Positions 1 to 8,874 of a stretch of 64,000 nucleotides of DNA are shown here, one piece after another; the stretch's first letter is position 1, and the number at the start of each line of letters is the position of its first letter. Both the position numbers and the translations under genes were made by a program. The notes below the pieces were generated by a model. That model was not told the origin of the DNA and did not search any database. It saw nothing but the letters and a program-made list of their open reading frames with translations. The stretch spans positions 310,001-374,000 of the forward strand of contig NZ_RJKS01000001.1 in NCBI RefSeq assembly GCF_003762905.1, given 5' to 3'. The stretch comes from Curtobacterium sp. ZW137. Its GTDB lineage: Bacteria > Actinomycetota > Actinomycetes > Actinomycetales > Microbacteriaceae.

Positions 1-291
1 TCCCGCGGCGTCCGCGAGTCCCGGCTCGTCCGGACCCACGCGTTCCGTCCGGCGCTCGTCCCGATCATCACGGTGATGGGGCTCCAGATCGCCATGCTGC
101 TCGGCGGCTCGGTCCTCACCGAGACCACGTTCGGCTGGCGCGGGCTCGGCTTCGAGCTCAACCAGTACCTGTCGGCCCGTGACTTCGTCGCGGTCCAGGG
201 CATCGTCGCGATGCTCGCGGTGATCGTGGCGGTGACGAACTTCGTCGTCGACGTGGTCGCGGCCCTGATCGACCCGAGAGTGAGGTTCTGA
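1..291 (+). CDS. ABC transporter permease, DppB/OppB type (5' truncated by window edge)
   Basis: C-terminal part of an inner-membrane permease of the oligopeptide/dipeptide/nickel importer family. The open frame runs in from base 1 without a start codon, so the N-terminus lies outside the window. Visible are the cytoplasmic coupling segment (RTHAFRPALVPIITVMG), then two hydrophobic helices and the family-typical ending DPRVRF. It stops 2 bases before the next permease, as expected for a DppB-DppC pair. The substrate cannot be read from this fragment. Confidence 0.9.
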   Translation, partial: SRGVRESRLVRTHAFRPALVPIITVMGLQIAMLLGGSVLTETTFGWRGLGFELNQYLSARDFVAVQGIVAMLAVIVAVTNFVVDVVAALIDPRVRF

Positions 292-293
292 AC

Positions 294-1298
294 ATGTCCG
301 ACACCACACTCGTCGACCGTCACGAGCCGCTGTGGAAGCGCCTGCCCGTCGTCGTCCAGCTGCGCCGGAGCACCGGGTGGCAGCGCGCGATGCTCATCGT
401 CGGCGTGGTCATCTGCGCCGTCTACCTCATCGTCGCGGTGTTCGCTCCGCTCATCGCCCCGTACGGCTTCGGCCAGCTGCAGGGTGACGACGGCGTGAGC
501 TTCCCGCGCACCGGCGCCCCGAGTCCCGAGCACATCTGGGGTACGACCGTCGGCGGCTTCGACGTGTTCAGCCGCGTCGTGTTCGGTACCCGGACCGCCG
601 TCCTCGTCGTCATCGTGGCGGTCATCGTCTCGATCATCATCGGCGTGCTGCTCGGCATGGTCTCCGGCTACATCGGCGGGTGGCTCGACCGGGTCCTCGT
701 CGTGGTCGCGGACGCGATCTACGCGTTCCCGTCGCTGCTCCTGGCGATCGTCGTCTCGATCGTCGTCTCCGGCGGCAACTCGAGCTACTACGGCGGCATC
801 ACGGCGGCGGCGATCTCGATCACCGTGGTCTACGTGCCGCAGTACTTCCGCGTGGTCCGTGCCGAGGCGGTCCGGCTGAAGAACGACGCGTTCGTCGAGT
901 CGGCTCGCGTGATGGGCACGAACCCGTGGCGGATCATGACGCGGCACGTGCTCCGGAACTCGACCCGTTCGCTGCCGCTCATCCTGACGCTCAACGCCTC
1001 GGACGCGATCCTGACCCTGGCCGGCCTCGGCTTCCTCGGGTTCGGCATCGGCCCGACAGCGGGTGCCGAGTGGGGCTACGACCTCAGCCGCGCGCTGTCC
1101 GACGTCGCGTCCGGCGTCTGGTGGACCGGTGTCTACCCGGGTGTCGCGATCGTGGTCCTGGTCCTCGGGGTCACGTTCATCGGCGAGAGCCTCAACGACA
1201 TCTCCGATCCCCGCCTGCGTGCGCGCCGGCGGCTGAAGCAGCTCGTGAGCACCCGCGACAAGCGTGGCACCACCGGAACGGAAGGGGCCGCAGCATGA
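294..1298 (+). CDS. ABC transporter permease, DppC/OppC type
   Basis: 334-residue second permease of the same importer. A cytoplasmic N-terminal tail of about 30 residues is followed by TM1 (about 32-53), a periplasmic-side loop, and the binding-protein-dependent transport domain with about five more helices. The EAA-type coupling loop reads ESARVMGTNPWRIM. ATG follows the upstream stop by 2 bases and its own stop overlaps the ATPase start by 4 bases (ATGA), so the genes are translationally coupled. Family assignment is firm; peptide versus another small solute is open because no binding protein is in view. Confidence 0.9.
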   Translation: MSDTTLVDRHEPLWKRLPVVVQLRRSTGWQRAMLIVGVVICAVYLIVAVFAPLIAPYGFGQLQGDDGVSFPRTGAPSPEHIWGTTVGGFDVFSRVVFGTRTAVLVVIVAVIVSIIIGVLLGMVSGYIGGWLDRVLVVVADAIYAFPSLLLAIVVSIVVSGGNSSYYGGITAAAISITVVYVPQYFRVVRAEAVRLKNDAFVESARVMGTNPWRIMTRHVLRNSTRSLPLILTLNASDAILTLAGLGFLGFGIGPTAGAEWGYDLSRALSDVASGVWWTGVYPGVAIVVLVLGVTFIGESLNDISDPRLRARRRLKQLVSTRDKRGTTGTEGAAA

Positions 1299-3007
1299 GC
1301 ACCCCCAGCAGCATGAGCACCCCCAGCAGCAAGAGCACCGCCAACACCACCGAGCCCGTCGTCGTCGTCGACGACCTCACCGTCACCTTCGCGACCGACG
1401 GCGGCGCCGTCGACGCGGTCAAGGGCGTCAGCCTCGACGTCCGCCCCGGCGAGGTCCTCGCCCTGGTCGGCGAGTCGGGTTCCGGCAAGTCGGTCACGGC
1501 CAGGAGCATGCTCCGCCTGATGCCGGAGACGGCGACCCTCGGCGGCGCGGTGCTCCTCGACGGCACCGACGTCGTCACGGTCGGCTCGCAGAAGCTCCGG
1601 GAGCTCCGCGGAACCGCGGGCGCGATGGTCTTCCAGGAACCCTCGACGGCCCTCAACCCGGTGTTCACCGTCGGGTGGCAGATCGCCGAGGGGCTCCGCG
1701 CCCACGGCGGCGTCTCGAGGAAGGAGGCCCGGGCGAAGGCGATCGACTACCTCGGCCGGGTCGGCATCCCCGACCCCGAGGTCCGCGTCGACCACTACCC
1801 GCACCAGTTCTCCGGCGGGCAGAAGCAGCGCGTCGTGATCGCCAGCGCGCTCGCGCTCGAGCCGAGCGTGATCATCGCCGACGAGCCGACCACGGCCCTC
1901 GACGTGACGGTGCAGGCGGAGATCCTCGACCTGCTGCGCCGGTGTCGTGACGAGTTCGGCACGGCGATCGTCATCATCACGCACAACATGGGCGTCGTCG
2001 CCGACCTGGCCGACCGCGTCGCCGTGATGTACCAGGGCGAGGTCGTCGAGGAAGCCCCCGTCGCCGAGCTCTTCGGGAACCCGCAGGCCGACTACACGAA
2101 GCGCCTGCTGGCGGCGGTGCCCCGGCTCGAGTCGTCGACGGGGGTCGCCCGGCGGGCCATCATCGCCGAGGACGTCGAACCCGTCGTCGAGGCCCGGGCG
2201 CTCGAGATCGAGTACCCCGGCCGGCTCGGCGCGCACGCGTTCAAGGCCGTCAAGGGCGTCGACCTGGCGATCCGTCCCGGCGAGGTCCTCGGCCTGGTGG
2301 GGGAGTCCGGCTCCGGCAAGACCACCATCGGCCGTGCCATCGCGGGGCTGACGCGGGTCACCGGCGGTTCCCTCCGCGTCCTCGGCACCGAGATGCTCGG
2401 CTACCGCGAGCGGGACTTCAAGCGGCTCCGGAAGGACATCGGGTTCGTCTTCCAGGACCCGGCGACGTCCTTCAACCCGCTGCTCACGATCGCCGAGTGC
2501 GTCGCCGAGCCGCTCGTCGTGCACGGCGTGGCGTCCTCGCCGCGTGCGGCGCGCAAGCAGGTCGACGAGCTCATGGAGGCGGTCCAGCTCCCCGCGGCGT
2601 ACGGCGACCGGTACCCGCACGAGCTGTCCGGCGGGCAGCGCCAGCGCGCGTCGCTCGCCCGGTCGCTCGCGCTCCGGCCGAAGCTCCTCATCGCCGACGA
2701 GCCGACGAGCGCGCTCGACGTGTCGGTGCAGGCGCGGGTGCTGGAGCTCTTCCTCGAGCTGCAGCAGGACTTCGGCTTCGCCTCGTTGTTCATCAGCCAC
2801 GACCTCGCGGTCGTCGGTGCGCTCTCCGACCGGATCGCGGTGCTGTACCGCGGCGATCTGGTCGAGACGGGCACCACCGCCGAGGTCCTCGGCTCGCCGC
2901 AGCACCCCTACACGCAGCGACTCCTGGCGTCGCTGCCGGTGCCGGACCCGGCGGAGCAGGCCGAGCGACGGCGTACGCTGGAGCGACTGGAGCAGGCAGG
3001 GGCCTGA
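1295..3007 (+). CDS. Fused dual ABC ATPase (DppD-DppF type)
   Basis: 570-residue protein carrying two complete nucleotide-binding domains in one chain, replacing separate DppD and DppF subunits. Domain 1 has Walker A GESGSGKS at about 59-66, signature FSGGQKQR near 172 and Walker B IIADEP; domain 2 has Walker A near 336, signature LSGGQRQR near 444 and LLIADEP. Each domain ends in the oligopeptide/dipeptide C-terminal extension (YTKRLLAAVP, YTQRLLASLP). The start ATG overlaps the permease stop. An 18-base duplication at the 5' end gives a second in-frame ATG at 1313, so the true N-terminus is uncertain by six residues. Confidence 0.93.
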   Translation: MSTPSSMSTPSSKSTANTTEPVVVVDDLTVTFATDGGAVDAVKGVSLDVRPGEVLALVGESGSGKSVTARSMLRLMPETATLGGAVLLDGTDVVTVGSQKLRELRGTAGAMVFQEPSTALNPVFTVGWQIAEGLRAHGGVSRKEARAKAIDYLGRVGIPDPEVRVDHYPHQFSGGQKQRVVIASALALEPSVIIADEPTTALDVTVQAEILDLLRRCRDEFGTAIVIITHNMGVVADLADRVAVMYQGEVVEEAPVAELFGNPQADYTKRLLAAVPRLESSTGVARRAIIAEDVEPVVEARALEIEYPGRLGAHAFKAVKGVDLAIRPGEVLGLVGESGSGKTTIGRAIAGLTRVTGGSLRVLGTEMLGYRERDFKRLRKDIGFVFQDPATSFNPLLTIAECVAEPLVVHGVASSPRAARKQVDELMEAVQLPAAYGDRYPHELSGGQRQRASLARSLALRPKLLIADEPTSALDVSVQARVLELFLELQQDFGFASLFISHDLAVVGALSDRIAVLYRGDLVETGTTAEVLGSPQHPYTQRLLASLPVPDPAEQAERRRTLERLEQAGA

Positions 3008-3052
3008 TCGCCGTCTGTGGTTCAGCAGACGGGCCCTGATCAGGTCCAGCCG

Positions 3053-3091
3053 GGAGGCGCGACGCACGTCGACGACGCGAGTCGCGCCTCC
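3053..3091 (+). terminator. Hairpin between fused ATPase and next ABC gene
   Basis: Perfect 11-bp inverted repeat GGAGGCGCGAC (3053-3063) / GTCGCGCCTCC (3081-3091) with a 17-nt loop. It sits in the 173-bp gap after the fused ATPase stop. No U-tract follows, so it may attenuate or process rather than fully terminate. The arm resembles the GGGAGGC hairpins found elsewhere in this window. Confidence 0.55.
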
Positions 3092-3180
3092 AGGCTGTCG
3101 GCCCCAGAGCACCACGTACGTCGCGCGGATCGGCCTCCGTCTCCGCGCTGCGCCGCCAGGGGCGGTGCGGAAGGGGTTCC

Positions 3181-4065
3181 ATGATCGGGGTCAACGACCC
3201 GGCCGTCGTCGCGGACGACGTCTCCATCGAGTACCGGGTGCCGGGAGCGCGCCCGATCCGGGCGGTGGACGGCGTCAGCCTGACCGTCCGCAGCGGGGAG
3301 ATCCTCGCGGTGCTGGGGGAGTCCGGCTCCGGCAAGTCCAGCTTCGCCGCCGCGGTCGCCGGCCAGCTCGGTGCCCGTGGTGAGGGGGAGGGCGCGCATC
3401 GTCGCCACATCGTCGGTGGTGAGCTGAGCGTGCTCGGGCAGAAGATGCGCGGGCTCCGGGCGTCGTCCCGTCGGCTCGCCCGACTGACCGGACGGATCGG
3501 GTACCTCTCGCAGGACGCCGCCGACCGGCTGAGCCCCGACCTGACCGTCGGTGAGGCGATCGCGGAGCCGATCTACGCCCGTGACCGCCGCTTCGACCGG
3601 AAAGAGGCCGGGCTCATCGTCGCCCGGCTCGTCGACGCGGTGCACCTGCCGCTCGGTGTGATGCGCCTCAACACGTGGGAGCTCTCGAGCGGGCAGCGGC
3701 AGCGGGTGGCCCTCGCCCAGGCGCTCGTCCTCGAACCGCAGCTGCTCGTCGCCGATGAACCCGCCCGCGGCGTCGACGTCCTCGTCCGCCAGTCCGTGCT
3801 CGAGGCCCTCGCCGGACTGCAGCGGAACCGGCAGTTCTCCGCCGTCGTGGTCTCGAGTGACCTCCGCGAAGCCCGTGCGCTCGCGGACCGCGTCGCCGTC
3901 ATGAACGAGGGTCGACTCGTCGGCCTCGGCACCTTCGACGACGTGCTCGACAGCCCCGTCGACCCCTACGTCCGGACGCTCGCCTCGACGGCGGCGCGCC
4001 CGGTGAAGCGTCCCGCCGCGGCCGGCGGGTCCGGCCCCCGCACGTCCCGACAGGAGCAGTCATGA
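3181..4065 (+). CDS. Additional ABC transporter ATP-binding protein (DppD-like)
   Basis: 294-residue single ATPase. Walker A GESGSGKS at 46-53, Q-loop region SQDAADRLSP, signature LSSGQRQR and Walker B LLVADEP are present. The switch region is atypical: VVSSDLREARALADRV has no clear H-loop histidine where HD or HN is usual. A short Pro/Ala/Gly-rich tail follows the oligopeptide-type segment PVDPYVRTLAS. It is a third nucleotide-binding domain beside the fused pair, an unusual stoichiometry. The ATG follows AGGGGTTCC; the stop overlaps the next start (ATGA). Confidence 0.87.
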   Translation: MIGVNDPAVVADDVSIEYRVPGARPIRAVDGVSLTVRSGEILAVLGESGSGKSSFAAAVAGQLGARGEGEGAHRRHIVGGELSVLGQKMRGLRASSRRLARLTGRIGYLSQDAADRLSPDLTVGEAIAEPIYARDRRFDRKEAGLIVARLVDAVHLPLGVMRLNTWELSSGQRQRVALAQALVLEPQLLVADEPARGVDVLVRQSVLEALAGLQRNRQFSAVVVSSDLREARALADRVAVMNEGRLVGLGTFDDVLDSPVDPYVRTLASTAARPVKRPAAAGGSGPRTSRQEQS

Positions 4066-5072
4066 CCGACACCGACGTCCAGCCCCGCGGCCACCGCGCC
4101 GTCGTGACCGATGCCGGTGCGCCGCTGCCGGTCCCGCCGCCCGCGGCCGGGCCGATCGCGATCCTGCCGTCGCCCGCCGAGCTGCACGTCTCCGCGGTGG
4201 AGGCCGCTGGCGGCACCGTCGCAGCGCTCGGGCCCGACACGCGCGGCATCGTCTGGCTCGACCCGCGTGACCCGTCCGGGCTCGCCGCCGCACTCGACTC
4301 GGCACCGTCCGTGTCCTGGGTGCAGCTGCCGTTCGCCGGCGTGGACGCCTTCGCGTCGCTGATCGCGTCGCACGGGGACTCGGTGCTGTTCACCTCGGCG
4401 AAGGGCGCCTACGCGGAGCCGGTCGCCGAGCACGCCCTCGCGCTGACGCTCGCGACGCTGCGGGTCCTGCCCGCACGCGCCCGTGCGACGTCCTGGGCGA
4501 CGAAGCCCGAGGGCGTGTCGCTCTACGGCCGCTCCGTCGTCGTGATCGGCGCCGGTGGCATCGCGCTCGAGTACCTCCGGCTCCTCGCGCCGTTCGACGT
4601 CGACGTCACCGTGGTGCGGCGCTCGTCCGCGCCGGTGCCCGGTGCTGCCCGCACCGTGACCACCGACCAGCTCGACGAGGTCCTGCCCACCGCGGACGTC
4701 GTGATGATCGCGGCCGCGATGACCTCGGGCACGTCGAAGCTCTTCGGCGCGCACCAGTTCTCCATCATGCGGCCGTCCGCGCGCCTGGTGAACATCGCCC
4801 GTGGCGGGCTCGTCGACACCGACGCGCTCGTCGATGCGCTGCACGCGGGGGAGATCGCCGGCGCCGGGGTCGACGTGACCGACCCGGAGCCGCTGCCCGA
4901 CGGGCACCCGCTGTGGGACGCCCCCGGCGCGATCATCACGCCGCACCAGGCCGACACGCCGGAGATGGTGGCGCCGCTGCTCGCCGAGCGGGTCCGTGTG
5001 AACGTCGCCGCGTTCCTCGGCGGCGCGGGCGAGGGCTTCGTCGGCGTCGTGGACCCCGTCGCCGGGTACTGA
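4062..5072 (+). CDS. D-isomer-specific 2-hydroxyacid dehydrogenase family protein
   Basis: 336-residue NAD(P)-dependent dehydrogenase of the D-2-hydroxyacid family. The Rossmann motif is VVVIGAGGIALEYL (first glycine about 163). The segment NIARGGLVDTDAL carries the catalytic arginine, the following DVTDPEPLP the acidic partner, and ITPHQADTP the catalytic histidine. It overlaps the ABC ATPase gene by 4 bases and probably belongs to the same operon, so it may act on an imported hydroxy- or keto-acid. The exact substrate is not predictable. Confidence 0.88.
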   Translation: MTDTDVQPRGHRAVVTDAGAPLPVPPPAAGPIAILPSPAELHVSAVEAAGGTVAALGPDTRGIVWLDPRDPSGLAAALDSAPSVSWVQLPFAGVDAFASLIASHGDSVLFTSAKGAYAEPVAEHALALTLATLRVLPARARATSWATKPEGVSLYGRSVVVIGAGGIALEYLRLLAPFDVDVTVVRRSSAPVPGAARTVTTDQLDEVLPTADVVMIAAAMTSGTSKLFGAHQFSIMRPSARLVNIARGGLVDTDALVDALHAGEIAGAGVDVTDPEPLPDGHPLWDAPGAIITPHQADTPEMVAPLLAERVRVNVAAFLGGAGEGFVGVVDPVAGY

Positions 5073-5139
5073 GGCGCGCGCCGCGGCGCGGCACGCCCGG
5101 GGTGCGTGCCCGATGCGCGGGGCGCGGCCGATGTCCTGC

Positions 5140-5145
5140 TATGCT
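5140..5145 (+). promoter_or_regulatory. Candidate -10 box for tRNA-Asn
   Basis: TATGCT lies 42 bases before the mature tRNA 5' end in otherwise GC-rich DNA, consistent with a short processed leader. No convincing -35 hexamer is seen. Confidence 0.4.
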
Positions 5146-5187
5146 GTTACCCGTTGTTCAGACCGGCTCGACCGGAAGCGCAACTGA

Positions 5188-5260
5188 TCCTCGATAGCTC
5201 AATTGGCAGAGCAGCCGGCTGTTAACCGGCAGGTTGTTGGTTCGAGTCCAACTCGGGGAG
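5188..5260 (+). tRNA. tRNA-Asn (GUU)
   Basis: Cloverleaf folds by eye: acceptor TCCTCGA pairs with TCGGGGA (one G-U), anticodon stem GCCGG/CCGGC with loop CTGTTAA and anticodon GTT at 5221-5223, T stem GTTGG/CCAAC with loop TTCGAGT. The discriminator is G at 5260. The bases that follow (CAGC) do not encode CCA. A strong terminator starts 7 bases downstream. Confidence 0.96.
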
Positions 5261-5267
5261 CAGCAGG

Positions 5268-5289
5268 CCCCCACCGTTCGCGGTGGGGG
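5268..5289 (+). terminator. Intrinsic terminator of tRNA-Asn
   Basis: Nine-base-pair stem CCCCCACCG / CGGTGGGGG around a TTCG tetraloop, followed by TCTTCGTGTTT. It directly follows the tRNA. Confidence 0.85.
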
Positions 5290-5419
5290 TCTTCGTGTTT
5301 CCGAGGACGTGTTCTCCAGGACGTGTGTTCCCTGCGCGCCGCTCGGGGCGTCCGGGTTCTCGGTCGTCTCATGGCTCGTCCACGGCCGGGCCACCGGGAC
5401 AAGCTGTTAGCGTTCACAG

Positions 5420-5911
5420 GTGCACCCCCTCCGCCGAACCGCCGCAGCAGCGCTCTGTGCGGCTGCGCTCGCGGTCCTCGTCAGCGGGTGCACGTCCGGC
5501 GCCGAGTCGGAACCGGACGACTCCGTGGACCGCACGCCGTCGTCGGAGATCGCCGCGTCGGGGACCTCGCCGATCGTGTTCGCGTTCGTCTGCGACGTCG
5601 ACGGCTCGGACCGCACCGAGACCTACACGACCTACTCCGCGGTGTGGCAGGACGAGCGCACCGAGTGCCGAGCCGAACGGATCACCGGGACCGAGGCGTC
5701 GGCGCAGCAGCAGGCAGCGCTCGACGCGGCGGCGGGGGAGTCCACGCTCGAGCAGCTCGCCAGCGGCTGCGCGGTCACCGGGGTGTCGCCGTGGACCTCG
5801 ACGATCCTGTCCTCGTCCGCCGCCGACACGGCTGCCGGCCTGGCGCTCTACTGCCCCGGTCATCCGCAGATGGACCACCTGCAGGACGCGATCGCCGCCT
5901 ACCGGGGCTGA
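5420..5911 (+). CDS. Putative lipoprotein of unknown function
   Basis: 163-residue protein with a lipoprotein signal peptide: basic start HPLRR, hydrophobic core, lipobox LVSGC with Cys24. The mature part is Thr/Ser/Glu/Asp-rich and has a few scattered cysteines; no known domain is recognised. GTG at 5420 is preceded by TAGCGT (5408-5413) and six bases, with no ribosome binding site, so a leaderless transcript is likely. Confidence 0.72.
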   Translation: MHPLRRTAAAALCAAALAVLVSGCTSGAESEPDDSVDRTPSSEIAASGTSPIVFAFVCDVDGSDRTETYTTYSAVWQDERTECRAERITGTEASAQQQAALDAAAGESTLEQLASGCAVTGVSPWTSTILSSSAADTAAGLALYCPGHPQMDHLQDAIAAYRG

Positions 5912-5960
5912 GCCGAGCCTCCTGGCCGGTGCCCGTCGTCGGTCGGCGTGCGGACCGGCG

Positions 5961-6536
5961 TCAGCCCTCGGGGTGGTCCCGGCCCGGGAGCCAGGACTTG
6001 CCGGGGCCGCCCCAGCTGTTCTTCTTGACGGCCTTCTGGACCTGCTTCGGGTACGGGTGGCCGAGTCGGTCGGCGTAGAGCAGGCCGTCGAGGTGGTCGT
6101 ACTCGTGCTGGAAGATCCGCGCGAGCCAGCCGTGCGCCTCGATCTCGAACGGCTCGCCGTGCTCGTCGAACGCGCGGAGGAGCGCGCCCTCGGAGCGGCG
6201 CAGCGGGAAGCGGAGGCCCGGGATCGAGAGGCAGCCCTCGGACTCCTCGTCCTCGTCGAGTTCCTCCACAGCCTCGGGTTCGGCCGGAGTGATCCACAGG
6301 ACGGGGTTGATCGCCGCGCCGCGCCACTGCACCTCGTCATCATCGACGAATGAGTACACGAAGAGCCGCTTGCCCACCCCGACCTGCGGGCCGGCCAGCC
6401 CGACACCCGGTGCCAGGTCCATGGTCTCGAACATGTCCGCCACCAGGGTGCGGAGTTCGTCGTCGAAGGCGGTGACCTCCGCGGCGCGTTCGTGCAGGAC
6501 GGGTTCACCGGTGATCCGGATCGGGAGGACGGCCAT
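5961..6536 (-). CDS. def: Peptide deformylase
   Basis: 191-residue metallo-hydrolase removing the N-formyl group from nascent proteins. All three signatures are present: GVGLAGPQ (44-51), EGCLSIP with metal ligand Cys102, and HEYDH with His144, Glu145 and His148. An acidic insertion (EELDEDEESE) precedes motif 2. The start has TAACCT six bases upstream on the minus strand and no Shine-Dalgarno, suggesting leaderless expression; the divergent transporter starts 39 bp away. Confidence 0.96.
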   Translation of the reverse strand: MAVLPIRITGEPVLHERAAEVTAFDDELRTLVADMFETMDLAPGVGLAGPQVGVGKRLFVYSFVDDDEVQWRGAAINPVLWITPAEPEAVEELDEDEESEGCLSIPGLRFPLRRSEGALLRAFDEHGEPFEIEAHGWLARIFQHEYDHLDGLLYADRLGHPYPKQVQKAVKKNSWGGPGKSWLPGRDHPEG

Positions 6537-6575
6537 TCACCCAGGTTATCGGGAGGAGTCGGATAGCCTCGACGC

Positions 6576-7490
6576 GTGACGAGCGACCTGCAGATCCCGG
6601 ACGCCGTGAGCAACCTCACCCCGTTCCAGGCCCTCATGATCCCCGTCGCGTTGATCGGGGCGGTGTTCCTCTCGCTCGGGGCGCAGTTCCAGAGCCGCGG
6701 GGTCAAGCGGGTCGAGGCCCGGCTGGGCAAGCAGTCCAAGGGGCTCAGCGTCCGGCACATCGTCGGGCTGGTCTCGAGCGGCTACTGGGTGCTGGGCACC
6801 CTGATGCTCGGCATCGCGGTCGTCCTGCAGCTGATCAGCATCACGTTCGCGCCGCTCATCGTCGTGCAGCCCCTCGGCGCGGTCGCACTGGTCATCACGA
6901 CGTGGTTCTCCTCACGGTCCTCCGGGGTCCCGCTCGGCCGGCGTGCCCGCCGTGCGGTGTGGACGTGCATCATCGGCGTCGGGATCTTCGTCGGCATCGC
7001 GGCGTTCGTCGGGCACGAGAGCCCGATCACCCGGTCGCAGCTGATCACGGTGCTGGTGATCCTGGCGGTCGTGCTGATCCTGGTGCTGGTGTCGTTCCGG
7101 GTCGTGGCCAGGCACAAGAGCGCGCTGTACTACATCATCGGCGCCGGGGTCCTCTACGGGTTCGTGGCGACCCTGGCCAAGGTCACGCTGAACCGGTTCG
7201 TGAACCACACCTTCGACTGGTTGACCGTCCTGGCGATCATCGGCGTCGTCGTCGCGGCGTCGCTCGGCGGGTACTTCGTGCAGAACGCGTACTCGGCGGG
7301 CTCAGCGGACCTCGTCATCGCCGGGCTCACCGTGGTCGACCCGATCGTCGCCGTCGGCATCGGGGTGATCGTCCTCGGAGAAGCGGACGGGGCACCACCG
7401 ATCGCGGTGTTCGGGTTCGTGGTCGCTGCCGCGATCGCGGTCACCGGAGTGTTCCTCCTCGCCAAACACCACCCAGAGGCACAGCGGTAA
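6576..7490 (+). CDS. DMT-superfamily (EamA/NIPA-like) transporter
   Basis: 304-residue integral membrane protein with about nine to ten hydrophobic segments spread over the whole length, in the drug/metabolite transporter arrangement. The segment LSLGAQFQSRGVKR after TM1 and the paired 10-TM repeat pattern resemble NIPA/EamA proteins. The substrate is unknown. GTG at 6576 follows TAGCCT plus six bases, a probable leaderless start divergent from def. Confidence 0.8.
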   Translation: MTSDLQIPDAVSNLTPFQALMIPVALIGAVFLSLGAQFQSRGVKRVEARLGKQSKGLSVRHIVGLVSSGYWVLGTLMLGIAVVLQLISITFAPLIVVQPLGAVALVITTWFSSRSSGVPLGRRARRAVWTCIIGVGIFVGIAAFVGHESPITRSQLITVLVILAVVLILVLVSFRVVARHKSALYYIIGAGVLYGFVATLAKVTLNRFVNHTFDWLTVLAIIGVVVAASLGGYFVQNAYSAGSADLVIAGLTVVDPIVAVGIGVIVLGEADGAPPIAVFGFVVAAAIAVTGVFLLAKHHPEAQR

Positions 7491-7659
7491 CCACTGCGCC
7501 GCACCCTCGGGTGCCGTCCTCCTCTGGCAGGGGGCACCGTCAGCCGCGCGGCGGACGTGCTCGCGCATCGGCGTACGGTAGCGTTTCAGACCCAGACCAG
7601 CCCGGTACCAGCACCACCACCGGTACCGGACGAAGGCCCAGGAGAGGACGACGCCCGCC

Positions 7660-8862
7660 GTGTCAGGAGACGCCACCCCCGTTCCGCTCGACCACCCGAC
7701 GGACCACCGGCCCTTGCGGGTGCTGATGGCCGCGGACACCTTCGCCCCGGACGTCAACGGTGCCGCCACGTTCACCGAGCAGCTCGCCGTCGGCCTCGCC
7801 GAGCGTGGGCACGAGGTCCACATCATCGCCCCGGCAGCGGGTCGCAACCACGGCACCTACGACGAAGAGCTCCACGGCGTGACGCTCGTCGTGCACCGCC
7901 TCCCGTCGTACAAGTGGCCGCTGCACGCGTGGCTGCGGTTCGCGTGGCCGTGGACGGTCCGCAAGCACGTCGCGCCGATCATCGACGCCTTCAAGCCCGA
8001 CGTCGTGCACATCCAGTCGCACATCATCGTCGGCCGTGGTGTCGCTCGTGAAGCCCACGACCGCGGCATCCGCATCATCGCCACGAACCACTTCATGCCC
8101 GAGAACCTGCTCGAGTACACGCCGTTCGGGCGCTTCACGCTGCCGATCGCGCTGAAGATCGCGTGGAACGACGCCGCGCACACGTACCGGCTCGCGGACG
8201 TGATCTCGACGCCGACCAACCTGGCGGCGGACTACCTCCGCAAGGCCATCGCCGGCCAGCGCGTCCTCGCGATCTCCTGCGGCATCGACGCCTCGCGCTA
8301 CCTCGCACGAGAAGGCCGCCCGGCCAACAACGACATCACCTTCGTCGGCCGCATCGCGCCGGAGAAGAACCTCGACGTGCTCTTCCGGGCGCTCCCGCTG
8401 CTGCCCGCCGAGCTGAACGCGACCATCACGATCGTCGGTGACGGTGAGATGATCCCGAAGCTCACCGCGCTGTCGAAGGAGCTCGGCATCGAAGACCGCG
8501 TGACGTTCCTCGGGTTCGTCTCCGACGAGGTCAAGTTCCGCGCGCTCACCAACTCGACCGTGTTCGCGATGCCCTCGACGGCCGAACTGCAGAGCATCGC
8601 TTCGCTGGAGGCGATGGCGTCCGGCCTGCCGGTCGTCGCCGCGAACTCGATGGCGCTGCCGCACCTGGTCGACGGCAACGGGTACCTGTTCGAGCCGGGG
8701 GACGAGCGGGACCTCGCCGACAAGCTCACGACGGTGCTGACGGCCTCGGACGAGGACTACGTGGCGATGCGGACGCGCAGTCTGGCCATGATCGAGGCGC
8801 ACGACATCAACCGCACCCTCGCGACGTTCGAGGCGCTGTATCGTGGGGAACCGGTGGCCTAG
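7660..8862 (+). CDS. Glycosyltransferase family 4 (mannosyltransferase-like)
   Basis: 400-residue GT-B glycosyltransferase. The N-terminal Rossmann domain begins RVLMAADTFAPDVNGAA, with the glycine-containing acceptor loop; the C-terminal domain has FVGRIAPEKNLDVL and the nucleotide-sugar EX7E motif in STAELQSIASLEAMASG. This matches actinobacterial GDP-mannose-dependent alpha-mannosyltransferases that build phosphatidylinositol mannosides or related glycolipids; the precise acceptor is inference. It acts at the cytoplasmic membrane face. GTG start is preceded by AGGAGAGGACGACG. The stop is only 12 bp before a tRNA gene. Confidence 0.87.
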   Translation: MSGDATPVPLDHPTDHRPLRVLMAADTFAPDVNGAATFTEQLAVGLAERGHEVHIIAPAAGRNHGTYDEELHGVTLVVHRLPSYKWPLHAWLRFAWPWTVRKHVAPIIDAFKPDVVHIQSHIIVGRGVAREAHDRGIRIIATNHFMPENLLEYTPFGRFTLPIALKIAWNDAAHTYRLADVISTPTNLAADYLRKAIAGQRVLAISCGIDASRYLAREGRPANNDITFVGRIAPEKNLDVLFRALPLLPAELNATITIVGDGEMIPKLTALSKELGIEDRVTFLGFVSDEVKFRALTNSTVFAMPSTAELQSIASLEAMASGLPVVAANSMALPHLVDGNGYLFEPGDERDLADKLTTVLTASDEDYVAMRTRSLAMIEAHDINRTLATFEALYRGEPVA

Positions 8863-8874
8863 GCCTGCCGACGA

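Noticed and set aside
1133-3115. 660-codon open frame antisense to the fused ABC ATPase
   Set aside because: No domain resemblance and fully explained by the two ATPase domains on the plus strand.
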